This document shows, piece after piece, positions 1-9,556 of a stretch of DNA of 64,000 nt. Origin of the DNA: CAVZOY01 sp963777095. Its GTDB lineage: Bacteria; Actinomycetota; Actinomycetes; Mycobacteriales; Geodermatophilaceae. The stretch's first letter is position 1; each line of letters opens with the position of its first letter. The stretch spans positions 1,518,730 to 1,582,729 of the forward strand of contig CAVZOY010000006.1 in NCBI GenBank assembly GCA_963777095.1, written 5' to 3'. A program made the position numbers and the translations under genes. Below the pieces are notes generated by a model. It was not told the origin of the DNA. It searched no databases and saw nothing but the letters and a program-made list of their open reading frames with translations.

Positions 1-598
1 CCACGGTCACTGCGGGCTGGTCACGCCGGCCGGCGTCGTCGACAACGACCCGACCCTCGACCGCTACGCGGCCGTGGCCGTCGCCCAGGCCCGGGCCGGG
101 GCCCACGTCATCGCGCCCAGCGGGATGATGGACGGCCAGGTCGCGGCGATCCGCCGGGCCCTGGACGGCGCCGGGTACACCGAGACGCCGGTGCTCGCCT
201 ACGCCGCCAAGTACGCCTCGGGCTTCTACGGCCCGTTCCGCGAGGCGGCCGAGGGGGCGCCGCGGTTCGGCGACCGCTCGACCTACCAGATGGACCCCCC
301 GAACGCCGACGAGGCGCTGCGCGAGGTGGCGCAGGACCTCGCCGAGGGCGCCGACGCGGTGATGGTGAAGCCCGCGCTGCCCTACCTCGACATCGTCGCC
401 CGCGTCGCCGACGCGGTGCACGTGCCGGTGGCCGCGTACCAGGTCAGCGGCGAGTACGCGATGGTCGAGGCGGCCGCGGCGAACGGCTGGGTCGACCGCG
501 AGCGGGCGATCCTCGAGACCCTCACGGCCATCCGGCGCGCCGGTGCCGGCACCGTGCTGACCTACTGGGCGGTCGAGGCCGCGCGCCTGCTGCGGTGA
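1..598 (+). CDS. hemB: Delta-aminolevulinic acid dehydratase (porphobilinogen synthase), 5' truncated
   Basis: This is the C-terminal part of HemB, which joins two 5-aminolevulinate molecules into porphobilinogen in cytosolic heme synthesis. The frame opens at base 2 with HGHCG. That Cys belongs to the zinc-site segment of zinc-type enzymes; zinc-independent ones usually have Asp there (family knowledge), so a zinc form is likely, though the other two Cys lie outside the window. Both active-site lysines are visible: one in AAKYASGFYG (about base 209) and the Schiff-base lysine in MVKPALPYLD (about base 368). The stop overlaps the next start. Together with hemL downstream it marks a heme cluster. 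Confidence 0.96.
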   Translation, partial: HGHCGLVTPAGVVDNDPTLDRYAAVAVAQARAGAHVIAPSGMMDGQVAAIRRALDGAGYTETPVLAYAAKYASGFYGPFREAAEGAPRFGDRSTYQMDPPNADEALREVAQDLAEGADAVMVKPALPYLDIVARVADAVHVPVAAYQVSGEYAMVEAAAANGWVDRERAILETLTAIRRAGAGTVLTYWAVEAARLLR

Positions 599-1071
599 CG
601 GTCGGGCCGCGGGGGAGTTACACAGAGCCGGGCGGCTCCTGGCGGGCGTTCTGGTTCGTGGCCGGCGCGCTCGTCGTCCTGCTCGGCCTGGACCTCGTTC
701 TCCCCGGCGGCGACGTCCCCCCGCTGTTCTGGGCGCCGGCGCTGGTCGCCGTCCTCGGCGTCGTGGCGGCCGGCACCGTCTCCGCCCGGCGGATCTGGAC
801 CGTCCGTGTCGACGGCGTCGGCGACGACGCCGCCCTGACCGTCGGCCGCGAGCGGGTGCCGCTCGCCGACGTCGACCCGGCGCACCTGCGGGACGGCGAC
901 GGCGGCGTGGACGCCGGCGCCCCCGTGCTCGGCGGCGGCTGGTCGCTGCCCAAGGGGCGTACCGGTCTGCCGTTGCGGCTGGCCGACGGACGGACCGTGC
1001 TCGTCCCCACACGGGATCCGGCCGCCCTGCGGGCCGCACTCGTCGGCGCGCGAGGGACACTGGGGTCGTGA
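595..1071 (+). CDS. Small membrane protein of unknown function between hemB and hemL
   Basis: A 158-residue protein starting with GTG that overlaps the hemB stop by four bases, while its own stop overlaps the hemL start, so it is translationally coupled on both sides. Two hydrophobic segments (about residues 18-37 and 43-62) are followed by a roughly 90-residue soluble part rich in Asp, Gly and Val, ending with a region that reads like a small beta domain (LADGRTVLVPTRDPAAL). I do not recognise a named family. The position inside a heme operon suggests a link to heme or membrane physiology, but that is inference only. Confidence 0.75.
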   Translation: MTVGPRGSYTEPGGSWRAFWFVAGALVVLLGLDLVLPGGDVPPLFWAPALVAVLGVVAAGTVSARRIWTVRVDGVGDDAALTVGRERVPLADVDPAHLRDGDGGVDAGAPVLGGGWSLPKGRTGLPLRLADGRTVLVPTRDPAALRAALVGARGTLGS

Positions 1072-2443
1072 CCTCGTTGGACACCGCCCCCTATCCCTAC
1101 GAGGCGCCGGAGTCGGCCGAGCTGTTCGCCCGGGCCCAGGGGGTCGTCCCCGGTGGCGTGAACAGCCCGGTGCGCGCGTTCCGGGCCGTCGGCGGCACGC
1201 CGCGGTTCATGGCCTCGGGCTCGGGCCCCTGGATCACCGACGCCGACGGACGCCGCTACGTCGACCTGGTCAGCTCGTGGGGACCGATGATCCTCGGCCA
1301 CGCCCATCCCGCCGTGGTCGACGCGGTCACCGCCGCCGCCCGCCGTGGCTTCTCGTTCGGCACGCCCACCGAGGGCGAAGTCGACCTCGCCGAGGAGATC
1401 CGCGACCGCATGGCGCCGGTCGAGCGGGTGCGGCTGGTCAACTCCGGCACCGAGGCGGTCATGTCCGCCGTCCGGCTCGCCCGCGGCGCCACCGGTCGGC
1501 CGCTCGTGGTCAAGTTCGCCGGTTGCTACCACGGCCACGTCGACGCCCTGCTGGCGTCCGCCGGCTCCGGGGTGATGACGCTCGGCCTCCCGGATACGCC
1601 CGGCGTCACCACCGGCGCCGCCGCCGACACCGTCGTCCTGCCCTACAACGACGTCGCCGCGGTCGAGGCCGTGTTCGCCGAGCGCGGCGACCGGATCGCC
1701 TGCGTGATCACCGAGGCGGCCGCCGGCAACATGGGCGTCGTCCCCCCGCTCGACGGCTTCAACGCCGAGCTGCGCCGGATCACCGCGGCGCACGGCGCGC
1801 TGCTCGTGGTCGACGAGGTGATGACCGGCTTCCGGGTGTCGCGCTCCGGCTGGTACGGCCTCGACCCCGTGGACGCCGACCTGATGACCTTCGGCAAGGT
1901 CATGGGCGGCGGGCTGCCGGCCGCCGCGTTCGGTGGCCGCGCCGACCTGATGGAGCAGCTCGCCCCGACCGGGCCGGTCTACCAGGCGGGCACGCTGTCG
2001 GGGAATCCCGTCGCGGTGGCCGCCGGCCTCACCACGCTCCGGCTGTGCACCGACGAGGTCTACGCGGCGTGCGACGAGGCCGCCGCGGTGCTGCGCGGCG
2101 CGGCCAGTGCCGCGCTGTTCGCCGCCGGGGTGCCGCACCGGGTGCAGCAGGCCGGCAACATGTTCTCGATCTTCTTCGTGCCCGACGAGCGCAGCGCTGA
2201 TCAGGTGTGCGCGACTACGACGACGCGCGCACCCAGGACGTCGCCCGCTACACCGCCTTCTTCCACGCCATGCTGTCCCGCGGGGTGTACCTGCCCCCGT
2301 CGGCCTTCGAGGCCTGGTTCGTCAACGCCGCGCTGCCCGGTGAGGCGCTCGACCACGTGCTCGAGGCGCTGCCCGCGGCGGCGCGGGCGGCGGCCGCGGC
2401 GGGCGGCGAGACCGGCGAGGTCCCGAGCGAGAGGTCGACATGA
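1068..2443 (+). CDS. hemL: Glutamate-1-semialdehyde 2,1-aminomutase, frame broken near 2203
   Basis: HemL converts glutamate-1-semialdehyde to 5-aminolevulinate with PLP, the second step of the C5 heme pathway. The first 380 residues are typical class III aminotransferase: VVPGGVNSPVRAF near the N-terminus, NSGTEAVMSA, CYHGHVD, VVDEVMTGFR, and the PLP lysine in TFGKVMGGG at about residue 277. After DERSADQV the frame is lost; the true C-terminus (RDYDDARTQDVARY to the stop at 2441) lies in another frame. A two-base gain (a doubled TG at 2202-2206) or one lost base explains it. Corrected length is about 457 residues, normal for the family. The stop overlaps the next start as ATGA. Confidence 0.95.
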
Positions 2444-3075
2444 CGGCGCAGACGACCGTGCACCTGCTCCGCCACGGCGAGGTGCACAACCCGATGAAGA
2501 TCCTCTACGGCCGCCTGCCCGGGTACCGGCTGTCCGACGAGGGAATCGCGATGGCCAAGCGCGCGGCCGACTGGTTCGCCGACAAGGACGTCGTCCACCT
2601 GGTCGCCAGCCCGCTGGAGCGGACGCAGCAGACGGCGCGGCCGCTGGCCGAGGCGACGGGCCTCGAGGTGCACATCGACGAGCGGATCATCGAGGCCGGC
2701 AACGCGTTCGAGGGGCTCGCGGTCGCCGGCACGAACGGGGTCTGGCGCGCTCCCAAGCACTGGTGGCGGCTGCGCAACCCGATGCGTCCGTCGTGGGGGG
2801 AGCCCTACGTCGAGATCGCGGCGCGGATGATCGCCGCCGTCGAGGCCGCCCGCGACGAGGCCCGCGGGCACGAGGCGGTGCTGGTCAGCCACCAGCTGCC
2901 GATCTGGACGGTGCGGCTGCACGTCGAGGGCCGGCGGTACGCGCACGACCCGCGCCGTCGGGAGTGCGGCCTGGCCAGCGTCACGTCGCTGCAGTACGAC
3001 GGCGACCGGCTGGACGGCGTCACCTACGCAGAGCCTGCCGGCGCCACGCCTCCTGATGCGGTCCCAGGGGCGTAA
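2440..3075 (+). CDS. Histidine phosphatase family protein (phosphoglycerate mutase-like)
   Basis: A 211-residue cytosolic protein with the phosphohistidine motif LLRHGEVHNP (RHG at residues 11-13) and the second catalytic His in VLVSHQLP (about residue 151), so it should be a phosphatase acting through a phosphohistidine. The substrate is unknown. Mycobacteria have a homologous gene between hemL and the cytochrome c maturation genes (the Rv0525 position), which supports orthology by synteny. The start overlaps the hemL stop. The tail after about residue 195 is Pro/Ala-rich and probably disordered. Confidence 0.9.
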   Translation: MTAQTTVHLLRHGEVHNPMKILYGRLPGYRLSDEGIAMAKRAADWFADKDVVHLVASPLERTQQTARPLAEATGLEVHIDERIIEAGNAFEGLAVAGTNGVWRAPKHWWRLRNPMRPSWGEPYVEIAARMIAAVEAARDEARGHEAVLVSHQLPIWTVRLHVEGRRYAHDPRRRECGLASVTSLQYDGDRLDGVTYAEPAGATPPDAVPGA

Positions 3076-3137
3076 TGGGTAGCGATCCGTTGCCGTCCCA
3101 CCGTCCGAGGCATCCAGCCGCGGGCGACGGGCGCGTG

Positions 3138-3716
3138 ATGCGTGCACTGACCTCGCTGGTCGCCGCCGCGGCGCTGCTGACCGGCTGCACCAGCGGTCCG
3201 GACGCCGTCGACGTCAACAACGGCGGCGAGTTCCGCTTCGTGCGTGGCACGCCGACCGGCGAGGTGATCGCCGAGGACGAGCGGGCCTCGGCACCGGAGT
3301 TCTCCGGCACGCTGCTCGACGGGAAGGCCTTCGAGTCGTCCCAGCTGTCCGGGCAGGTCGCCGTCATCAACTTCTGGGGGTCGTGGTGCGGCCCCTGCCG
3401 GGTGGAGACGCCGGCGTTCAGCGAGGTCTCGGAGGAGTACGCCGACGACGGCGTCCAGTTCCTCGGGATCGACGTCAAGGAGACCGACCAGCAGTTCGCC
3501 GACGCGTTCGTCGAGCGGTTCGGCATCGCCTTCCCGTCGCTGTACGACCCGCGCGGCGAGGTCGCGCTGGCTTTCCGCAACTATCCGGCGAGCGCCGTCC
3601 CGTCCACCATCGTGCTGGACCGCGACTACCGGGTCGCCGCCGTGTACACCGGTGAGGTGCAGCAGGACGACCTGCGCCGGGTGCTCGACCGGGCGCTCGC
3701 CGAGGAGCCGTCGTGA
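3138..3716 (+). CDS. TlpA/ResA-like thioredoxin lipoprotein for cytochrome c maturation
   Basis: A membrane-anchored thiol oxidoreductase expected to reduce apocytochrome c cysteines outside the membrane before heme attachment by ResB-CcsA. From the ATG at 3138 the protein begins with a lipoprotein signal (MRALTSLVAAAALL) and lipobox LTGC. The redox motif is WCGPC (Cys at about 84 and 87) in a TlpA fold, with the cis-Pro region at VPSTIVLD. An upstream in-frame ATG at 3075 overlaps the previous stop but would place about 21 charged residues before the signal peptide, so I prefer 3138. Mycobacterial Rv0526 is the positional counterpart. CcdA follows 12 bases later and should supply electrons to it. 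Confidence 0.9.
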   Translation: MRALTSLVAAAALLTGCTSGPDAVDVNNGGEFRFVRGTPTGEVIAEDERASAPEFSGTLLDGKAFESSQLSGQVAVINFWGSWCGPCRVETPAFSEVSEEYADDGVQFLGIDVKETDQQFADAFVERFGIAFPSLYDPRGEVALAFRNYPASAVPSTIVLDRDYRVAAVYTGEVQQDDLRRVLDRALAEEPS

Positions 3717-3728
3717 GGAGGGCCGGCC

Positions 3729-4550
3729 GTGGGTGAGGCCTTCGCCGGCCTCGTCACCGACGGGCCGCTCCTGGTCGCCGCCGCCGTCGCCGCGCTGGTC
3801 GGCCTGGTCAGCTTCGCCTCGCCGTGCGTCCTGCCGCTCGTCCCCGGCTATCTCTCCTACGTCACCGGCCTGGTCGGCAGCGGCACGCGAACGACGGCTC
3901 CCGCGCCCGCCCCGGCCGGGAGCGGCTCGACCGCCGTCGCGGAGGCGGTGGACACCCGCCCGCCGCGCGGCCGGATGGTGCTCGGCGCGCTGCTGTTCGT
4001 GCTCGGCTTCACCGCCGTCTTCGTCACCGTCGGGACGGCGATCGGCGGACTGGGCCGGCTGCTGCTCGTGCACAACGACGTCATCACCCGGGTTCTCGGC
4101 GTCGTCGTCATCGTCGTCGGTCTGGCGTTCCTCGGCCGGATCCCGCTGCTCCAGCGCACCACGCGGCTTCCGCTGCGCCCCGCCGCCGGGCTGGCCGGGG
4201 CGCCGCTGCTCGGGATCGTGTTCGGCCTCGGCTGGACGCCGTGCCTCGGCCCGACGCTGGCCGCCGTGTACTCGCTGGCCGCCACCGAGGCGACCGCCGG
4301 CCGGGGCGCGGTGCTCAGCGTCGCCTACTGCCTCGGCCTGGGCGTGCCCTTCGTCCTGGTGGCGATCGGTGCGCGCTGGGCGGTCGGCGCGACCACGTTC
4401 CTGCGCCGGCACGCCCGCGCGGTGACCCGGATCGGCGGCGCGATCCTGGTGCTGGTCGGCCTGCTCCTGGTCACCGGCGCCTGGACCGAGATGATGCAGT
4501 GGCTGCGCTCCTGGCTGGCCGCCACCGGCTTCGGGGAGTCGTTCCTGTGA
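3729..4550 (+). CDS. ccdA: Cytochrome c biogenesis protein CcdA (thiol-disulfide electron carrier)
   Basis: A 273-residue polytopic membrane protein of the DsbD/CcdA family that moves reducing power across the membrane to the TlpA-like lipoprotein just upstream. It has about six transmembrane segments and the two conserved redox cysteines: SPCVLPLVPGY (about Cys33) and GWTPCLGPT (about Cys172). A Pro/Ala-rich loop lies at residues 55-75. The start is GTG with a GGAGG ribosome site at 3717-3721. The stop overlaps the GTG of resB, as expected for a single ccs operon. Confidence 0.95.
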   Translation: MGEAFAGLVTDGPLLVAAAVAALVGLVSFASPCVLPLVPGYLSYVTGLVGSGTRTTAPAPAPAGSGSTAVAEAVDTRPPRGRMVLGALLFVLGFTAVFVTVGTAIGGLGRLLLVHNDVITRVLGVVVIVVGLAFLGRIPLLQRTTRLPLRPAAGLAGAPLLGIVFGLGWTPCLGPTLAAVYSLAATEATAGRGAVLSVAYCLGLGVPFVLVAIGARWAVGATTFLRRHARAVTRIGGAILVLVGLLLVTGAWTEMMQWLRSWLAATGFGESFL

Positions 4551-6170
4551 CCGTGACGGCCCCGCCGCGGCCGCCGGCCGAGGCGCCGCCGCCCGCGAGC
4601 CCGTCGGCTCCCCGGCGTGCGCTGGCCGTGCTGTCGCAACCTGTGGCGCCGGCTCACCGCCATGCGGACGGCGATCGTGCTGCTGTTCCTCCTGGCGCTG
4701 GCGGCGATCCCCGGGTCGCTGCTGCCGCAGCGGTCGCTGTCCCGCAACGCGGTCGGCCAGTACTTCGTCGACCACCCCGACCTCGCGCCGGTGCTCGACC
4801 GGCTGTACCTGTTCGACGTCTTCAGCTCGCCGTGGTTCGCCGCGGTGTACCTGCTGCTGTTCGTCTCGCTCGTCGGCTGCGTCGTGCCCCGCGCGATCGA
4901 GCACGCCCGCGCGCTCCGGGCCGCGCCGCCGCCGGCGCCCCGCCACCTGCACCGGCTGCCCGACGCGGCGTCGGACCGCACGCCGCTGCCGGCCGACGAG
5001 GCCCTCGACGTGGTCGAGGAGGAGCTCCGCGTCCGCCGGTTCCGGGTGGTGCGCCGCCGTCGCGACGGCGCCGCCGAGCTCTCCGCGGAGAAGGGCTATC
5101 TCAAGGAGGCCGGCAACCTGCTGTTCCACCTGTCGCTCCTGGGCCTGCTGCTGGGCCTGGCCGGCGGCAAGCTGTGGGGCTACGAGGGCAGCATCGTGGT
5201 CACCGAGGGCCAGGGTTTCTGCAACTCGTTCCAGCAGTACGACACGTACTCCGCCGGTGCGCTGGTCGACGGCGCCGACCTCGCGCCGCTCTGCGTCGAC
5301 CTGGACGGGTTCGAGGCCGAGTACGAGCCGAACCAGACCGCGGCGTCCTTCACCGCCGACATCCGCTACGGCGCCCCGGGCGAGGACGGCCGGGCGCGGA
5401 CGATCGGCGTCAACGACCCGCTCCGCGTCGACGGCGCCCGGGTCTACCTGACCGGGCACGGCTTCAGCCCGCAGTTCACCGTCACGCTGCCGGACGGCAC
5501 CGAGTTCACCGACGTCTCGGCGCCGTTCCTCCCGTCGGACCAGGCGACGATGGCCAGCCAGGGCGCGCTCAAGCTGCCCGACCTGGGCGTCGACACCGAG
5601 GACCAGCTGGCGATCGAGGGCTTCTTCGCGCCGACCGGCGTCGTCCAGGGCGGCATCCTGACCTCGGTCAACCCGCAGCCGCTGTCCCCGCAGGTCGCGA
5701 TCGTCGCCTACCAGGGCTATCTCGGTCTGGACTCCGGCATCCCGCAGTCGGTCTACTCGATCGACAGCGGGCAGATCGACAGCGGCCGGCTCAGCGAGGT
5801 CGGCGCGGCCAACCTCGGCATCGGCGACACCCTCGACCTGCCCGACGGCACGACGATCACCTTCACCGGCTACAAGGAGTTCGCCGCCCTGCAGCTGTCG
5901 CACGACCCGGGGCAGCTGTGGGTCCTGGCCGCGGCGGTCCTGCTGCTGGCCGGCCTGCTCGGCATGCTGCTGCTGCGCCGCGAGCGCGTCTTCGCCCGCG
6001 CCGAACCCGCGCCGGACGGCGGCGGTACCGTGCTGGCGACCGCCCTGCTGACGCGGGGGAGCGGCGACTCCGCGTCCCGCTTCGCCGTGCTCACCGACGA
6101 GCTGCGCACCGCGCTGGCCGCGCGGACCGACCGACCGCACCGCACCGGAACCGGAGAGCACTCCTCGTGA
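4547..6170 (+). CDS. resB: Cytochrome c biogenesis protein ResB (Ccs1), frame broken near 4638
   Basis: ResB pairs with CcsA to form the system II heme exporter and cytochrome c synthase. The GTG at 4547 overlaps the ccdA stop. After about 30 proline-rich residues (ending RRALAVLS) the frame shifts: TCGCAACCTG carries one extra C, and its removal gives LSNLWRRLTAMRTAIVLLFL, the usual ResB start of the first membrane helix. The rest (540 residues corrected) has membrane helices near residues 40-57 and 90-112, the GNLLFHLSLLGLLLG helix, a large extracytoplasmic domain and a C-terminal helix. A gene finder would start at the internal ATG 4617 and lose the N-terminus. Confidence 0.93.
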
Positions 6171-7105
6171 CACCTGACCCGTCGCTGGCCGCCCTCTCGG
6201 ACACGCTCTTCACGGTGGCCGTCGGCCTCTACTCGCTGGCGCTCGTCGCGTTCTGCGCCCAGCTGGCGTTCGGTCGCCGTCCCGCTCGGCAGCTGGTCGC
6301 GGCGGGCGGCGTCGAGCCGCCGGCCGCCGACGGGGCGGCTCCGGGGAGCGAGCCGGAGCCGGTGCGCCGGTGGGGCGTCGTCGCCCTCGTGCTGACCGTG
6401 CTCGGCGCCGTGGCGCACGCCGGTGTGCTGGTCGCCCGCGGCCTGGCGACCGACCGGCTGCCCTGGGGCAACATGTACGAGTTCGCCACCGCGGCCGTGC
6501 TCGTCGGCGTCGTGGCCTACCTGGGCTTCGCCGTCCGGACGCCGGGGCTGCGGCACATCGGCCTGTTCGTGATCGGCCCGGTCGTGCTGGCCATGGTCGG
6601 CATCGGGCTGTTCCTGTACGCCGACGCCGGCCCGCTGGTGGCGGCGCTGCGCTCGAGGTGGCTGGCCGTGCACGTGACCACTGCCATCCTCGGCATGGGC
6701 ATCTTCTTCGTGAGCGGCATCGCCAGCGTGCTGTACCTGCTGCGCTCGCGCGCCGGCGCCGCGAGCGGCGGTCTCGTGTCGCGGCTGCCGTCGGCGGAGG
6801 CGCTGGACAGGGTGGCGCACCGCACCGCCGTCTTCGGCTTCCCGATCTGGACCTTCGCCGTCATGGCCGGCGCCATCTGGGCCGAGAGCGCGTGGGGCCG
6901 GTTCTGGGGGTGGGACCCCAAGGAGACGTGGGCCTTCATCGCCTGGGTCGTCTACGCCGCCTACCTGCACGCCCGCACGACCGCCGGCTGGCGCGGCCGC
7001 CCGGCGGCGTGGGTCAACGTGGTCGGCCTCGGCGTCATGATCTTCAACCTGCTCTACGTGAACATGGTGTCCACGGGTCTGCACAGCTACGGCGGCGTCG
7101 GCTGA
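6167..7105 (+). CDS. ccsA: Cytochrome c biogenesis protein CcsA (heme handling)
   Basis: A 312-residue membrane protein with the heme-handling tryptophan motif FWGWDPKETWAF at about residues 246-257, which binds heme on the outer face for attachment to apocytochrome c. Eight or so hydrophobic segments are visible, and conserved His residues occur in LAVHVTTA and LHARTTA. The GTG start overlaps the resB stop. It completes the TlpA-CcdA-ResB-CcsA set, which in mycobacteria is Rv0526-Rv0529 in the same order. Cytochrome c is thus likely used in a bc1-aa3 respiratory chain. Confidence 0.96.
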   Translation: MTPDPSLAALSDTLFTVAVGLYSLALVAFCAQLAFGRRPARQLVAAGGVEPPAADGAAPGSEPEPVRRWGVVALVLTVLGAVAHAGVLVARGLATDRLPWGNMYEFATAAVLVGVVAYLGFAVRTPGLRHIGLFVIGPVVLAMVGIGLFLYADAGPLVAALRSRWLAVHVTTAILGMGIFFVSGIASVLYLLRSRAGAASGGLVSRLPSAEALDRVAHRTAVFGFPIWTFAVMAGAIWAESAWGRFWGWDPKETWAFIAWVVYAAYLHARTTAGWRGRPAAWVNVVGLGVMIFNLLYVNMVSTGLHSYGGVG

Positions 7106-7176
7106 GCCCACCCGTCCGGGTCGGAACGCGGCGGGTTCCGATGACGCACGTCACCCCTCCGTGCTTCCATGCGCCC

Positions 7177-7488
7177 ATGGCGAAGCACGAGGCGTCCGAC
7201 GGCACCGTGGCGCACCCGCTCGTCGAGGCGGCGCTGCGTCGCCGCAGGTCCGCGATGCACGGCGCGCACCGCGCGCAGCTGCCCGGTCAGGAAGGGCCGA
7301 TCGGCTGGCCGGGACCGGACCACGAGGACGAGCGCTCCGAGCCCGTCGGTTGGCCGGGCGGGTCGCCCGAGAGCTCCGATGCGGAGCGCGCCGCTCCGGA
7401 CGACCAGCCGCCCGACGAACCCGAGAAGGCCGTCGCCGAGCGGCGGCGCGGCTGGCGCCGACTGCTCGGCCGCGCGACCGCGGCCTGA
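7177..7488 (+). CDS. Hypothetical charged small protein (103 residues)
   Basis: The open frame from ATG 7177 encodes a hydrophilic 103-residue protein starting MAKHEASDGTVAHPLVEAAL. It has a basic N-terminal third, two copies of a short GWPG motif (IGWPGP and VGWPGG) in an acidic, probably disordered middle, and a basic tail (RRRGWRRLLGRA). No domain is recognised. The frame stays open far upstream because of the high GC, so coding support comes mainly from composition and the Trp-bearing repeat. It is convergent with the next gene. Confidence 0.55.
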   Translation: MAKHEASDGTVAHPLVEAALRRRRSAMHGAHRAQLPGQEGPIGWPGPDHEDERSEPVGWPGGSPESSDAERAAPDDQPPDEPEKAVAERRRGWRRLLGRATAA

Positions 7489-7581
7489 TCCACGCGCCGC
7501 CTCCTGATCGGCGAGGACCGGCTGGACGAGGTCGAGCGCCGGCCGGCCTGTACCGACCCGTCCGGCGGCGCCTGAGGCGGG

Positions 7582-7809
7582 TCAGGTGTTCTTCGTGCCG
7601 TCGTCGCGACGGGTGCGCCGCTCGAGCTCGGCGATGAACTCCGGGTCGTCGTCGGGAGCGAGCGGGCGGCCGGCGTTGGGGGCGCGGCGCGGAGGACGGG
7701 GCGGGCGGCGCAGCCGGACGTTGCCGGGCCGGCGACCGGGGGCATTCGATGCCCGCACGACCAGCACGACGACGACGACCGCGATCACGAGCAACACCAG
7801 GAACGGCAT
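7582..7809 (-). CDS. Small single-pass membrane protein
   Basis: A 75-residue protein with one N-terminal hydrophobic segment (MPFLVLLVIAVVVVVLVV), a basic Arg/Pro-rich middle and an acidic-then-basic tail (DDDPEFIAELERRTRRDD). A strong GGAGGGGGTGGGAC ribosome site precedes the ATG at 7809. It is divergent from the Lrp-type regulator gene. No family is recognised; a membrane-tethered accessory protein is all that can be said. Confidence 0.7.
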   Translation of the reverse strand: MPFLVLLVIAVVVVVLVVRASNAPGRRPGNVRLRRPPRPPRRAPNAGRPLAPDDDPEFIAELERRTRRDDGTKNT

Positions 7810-7878
7810 GTCCCACCCCCTCCGGAGACCCCAGCGTACGCACGGCGGGGATACTCGCGGAGGGGAGCGCGGCAGCCG

Positions 7879-8367
7879 GTGCCGCGGCCGGTTCGCGCCG
7901 CCCGGCGCCGACGAGGACGGAGTGGCGCCATCGACGCCGTCGACAGGCAGCTGATCGACCTGCTGAGCGCCAACGGCCGCGCCAGCTACGCCGAGCTCGC
8001 CCGGGCGGTGGGTCTGTCGTCCCCGGCCGTGCACGACCGCGTGGGCAAGCTGGAGGCGTCCGGGGTCATCACCGGCTACCACGCCGTCGTCGAGCCACGG
8101 GCCGTCGGCCTGGACGTCACGGCGCTGGTGGGCGTCATCGAGAGCGACTCGGTCGACGACGCCGGCGTCGAGGAGGCCCTGCGGGCGATGCCGGAGGTCC
8201 AGGACTGCTGGCGGGTCGCCGGCACCGAGGACTACGTGGTCAAGGTCCGCGTCGCCGACATGGCGGCGCTGGAGTCGACCATCAACGCGGTCAACCGGAT
8301 CCGGGGCGTGGCCCGGACGCGCACCACCGTGGTGCTGTCGACGAAGTGGGAGGGCAGGCATGGCTGA
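7879..8367 (+). CDS. Lrp/AsnC family transcriptional regulator
   Basis: An N-terminal winged helix-turn-helix (DRQLIDLLSANGRASYAELARAVGLSSPAVHDRVGKLEASG region) is followed by an AsnC-type ligand-binding domain (GYHAVVEPRAVGLDVTALVG to the stop), as in feast/famine regulators that sense amino acids. The start is uncertain. I use the GTG at 7879, preceded by GGAGGGGAG, which adds an unusual Arg-rich leader. A GTG at 7921 would give a start typical of the family, but only if two bases near 7926 are extra. The gene overlaps the next start by eight bases. Confidence 0.85.
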   Translation: MPRPVRAARRRRGRSGAIDAVDRQLIDLLSANGRASYAELARAVGLSSPAVHDRVGKLEASGVITGYHAVVEPRAVGLDVTALVGVIESDSVDDAGVEEALRAMPEVQDCWRVAGTEDYVVKVRVADMAALESTINAVNRIRGVARTRTTVVLSTKWEGRHG

Positions 8368-8686
8368 ACAGGACGGGACCCTCCGGCCGGGAGTCCCGGT
8401 GGGGCCGACGGGCGAGCCGGCCGCGCGGCCGAAGGTCTGGCCGTGGCTGCTGCTCTACACGGGAGGGCGGCTGCTCATCGCCGTCGTCCTGGTGCTGGTG
8501 CTGTGGGTCGCCGGCCTGGGCAGCTACGCCGGGCTGCTGTTCGGCATCCTGCTGTCGATGCCGGTCGCCTACCTGGCGCTGCGACCGGTCCGCGAACGGC
8601 TCAACGAGGCGATCGTCGCCTACCAGGACGAGCGCAGGCGCACCAGGGAGGACCTCCGCGCCCGCCTCAGCGGCGACGAGGACTAG
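8360..8686 (+). CDS. DUF4229-like small membrane protein
   Basis: A 108-residue protein with two hydrophobic segments (about residues 28-50 and 54-72) joined by a short Gly-rich turn, then a charged helical tail (RERLNEAIVAYQDERRRTRED). The layout and the actinobacterial position beside menA match the DUF4229 family from memory; the function is unknown. Its stop TAG (8684-8686) and the menA stop on the other strand share the palindrome CTAG, so the two genes converge with no space between them. Confidence 0.75.
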   Translation: MAEQDGTLRPGVPVGPTGEPAARPKVWPWLLLYTGGRLLIAVVLVLVLWVAGLGSYAGLLFGILLSMPVAYLALRPVRERLNEAIVAYQDERRRTREDLRARLSGDED

Positions 8687-9556
8687 CCCGACAGCGCGAG
8701 CCCGAGCGCGAGCAGCACGCCCGTCGCCAGGGTGACCAGCCCGGTGCCCTGCAGGGCACCGATGAGCGCCGGACCCCGGCCGCCGCCGAGCACGGTGCGC
8801 ACGGGCCGCACCGCCAGCGGCGCCGCGAGCAGCCCGAGCAGCGCCCAGGGGCGGACGACGCCGATTCCGGCGATCGCGACGAACGGGACGACGAGCAGCG
8901 CGGCGAAGAGGATCCGTGTCGCGCGGTCGCCCAGCAGGACGGCGAGCGTCCGCTTGCCGACGGTGGCGTCGCCCTCGATGTCGCGCAGGTTGTTGACCAC
9001 CAGGATGGCGACGATCAGCAGGCCGACGGGCACCGACGCCGCGACCGCCAGTCCCTCCACGGCGCGCGTCTGGGCGAACGTCGTGCCGACCACGGCGACC
9101 AGGCCGAAGAAGACGAAGACGAACACCTCGCCCAGCGCCCGGTAGCCGTACGGCAGCGGCCCGCCGGTGTAGGTCCACGCCGCGACGATGCAGACGGCGC
9201 CGACGGCGACCAGCCACCAGCTCGACAGAGCCGCGAGCGCCAGCCCGGCCAGCGCCGCGACGCCGAACGCGATGCGCGGCGGCGAGCAGCACCGAACGCG
9301 CCGGGGCGGCGCCCGAGCCGACCAGCCGCATCGGGCCCACCCGGTCGGCGTCGGTGCCGCGGCGGCCGTCGGAGTAGTCGTTGGCGTAGTTCACCGCCAC
9401 CTGCAGCGCGAGCGCGACCACGAGCGCCAGCAGCGCGGGCACCGGCCGGAATCCGTCGAGGGCGGCGGCCGCGCCCGTGCCCACCAGCACCGGCGCCACC
9501 GCGGCCGGCAGGGTGCGCGGCCGGGCGCCGGCGACCCACTGCGCGGGCGTGGCCAT
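8683..9556 (-). CDS. menA: 1,4-dihydroxy-2-naphthoate polyprenyltransferase, frame broken near 9278
   Basis: MenA is a membrane prenyltransferase that attaches the polyprenyl chain to 1,4-dihydroxy-2-naphthoate, giving demethylmenaquinone. The first Asp-rich motif is NDYSDGRRGTD (Asn59, Asp60, Asp63) and the second is DIEGDATVGKRTL. About eight membrane helices follow. One extra C in the run read as GCCGCCGCGCATCGCG breaks the frame after SVLLAAA; removing it restores AIAFGVAALAGLA and a 290-residue protein of normal length. Its ATG overlaps the menE stop as ATGA, so menE and menA are one unit. Mycobacterial menA (Rv0534c) is in the same neighbourhood. Confidence 0.94.
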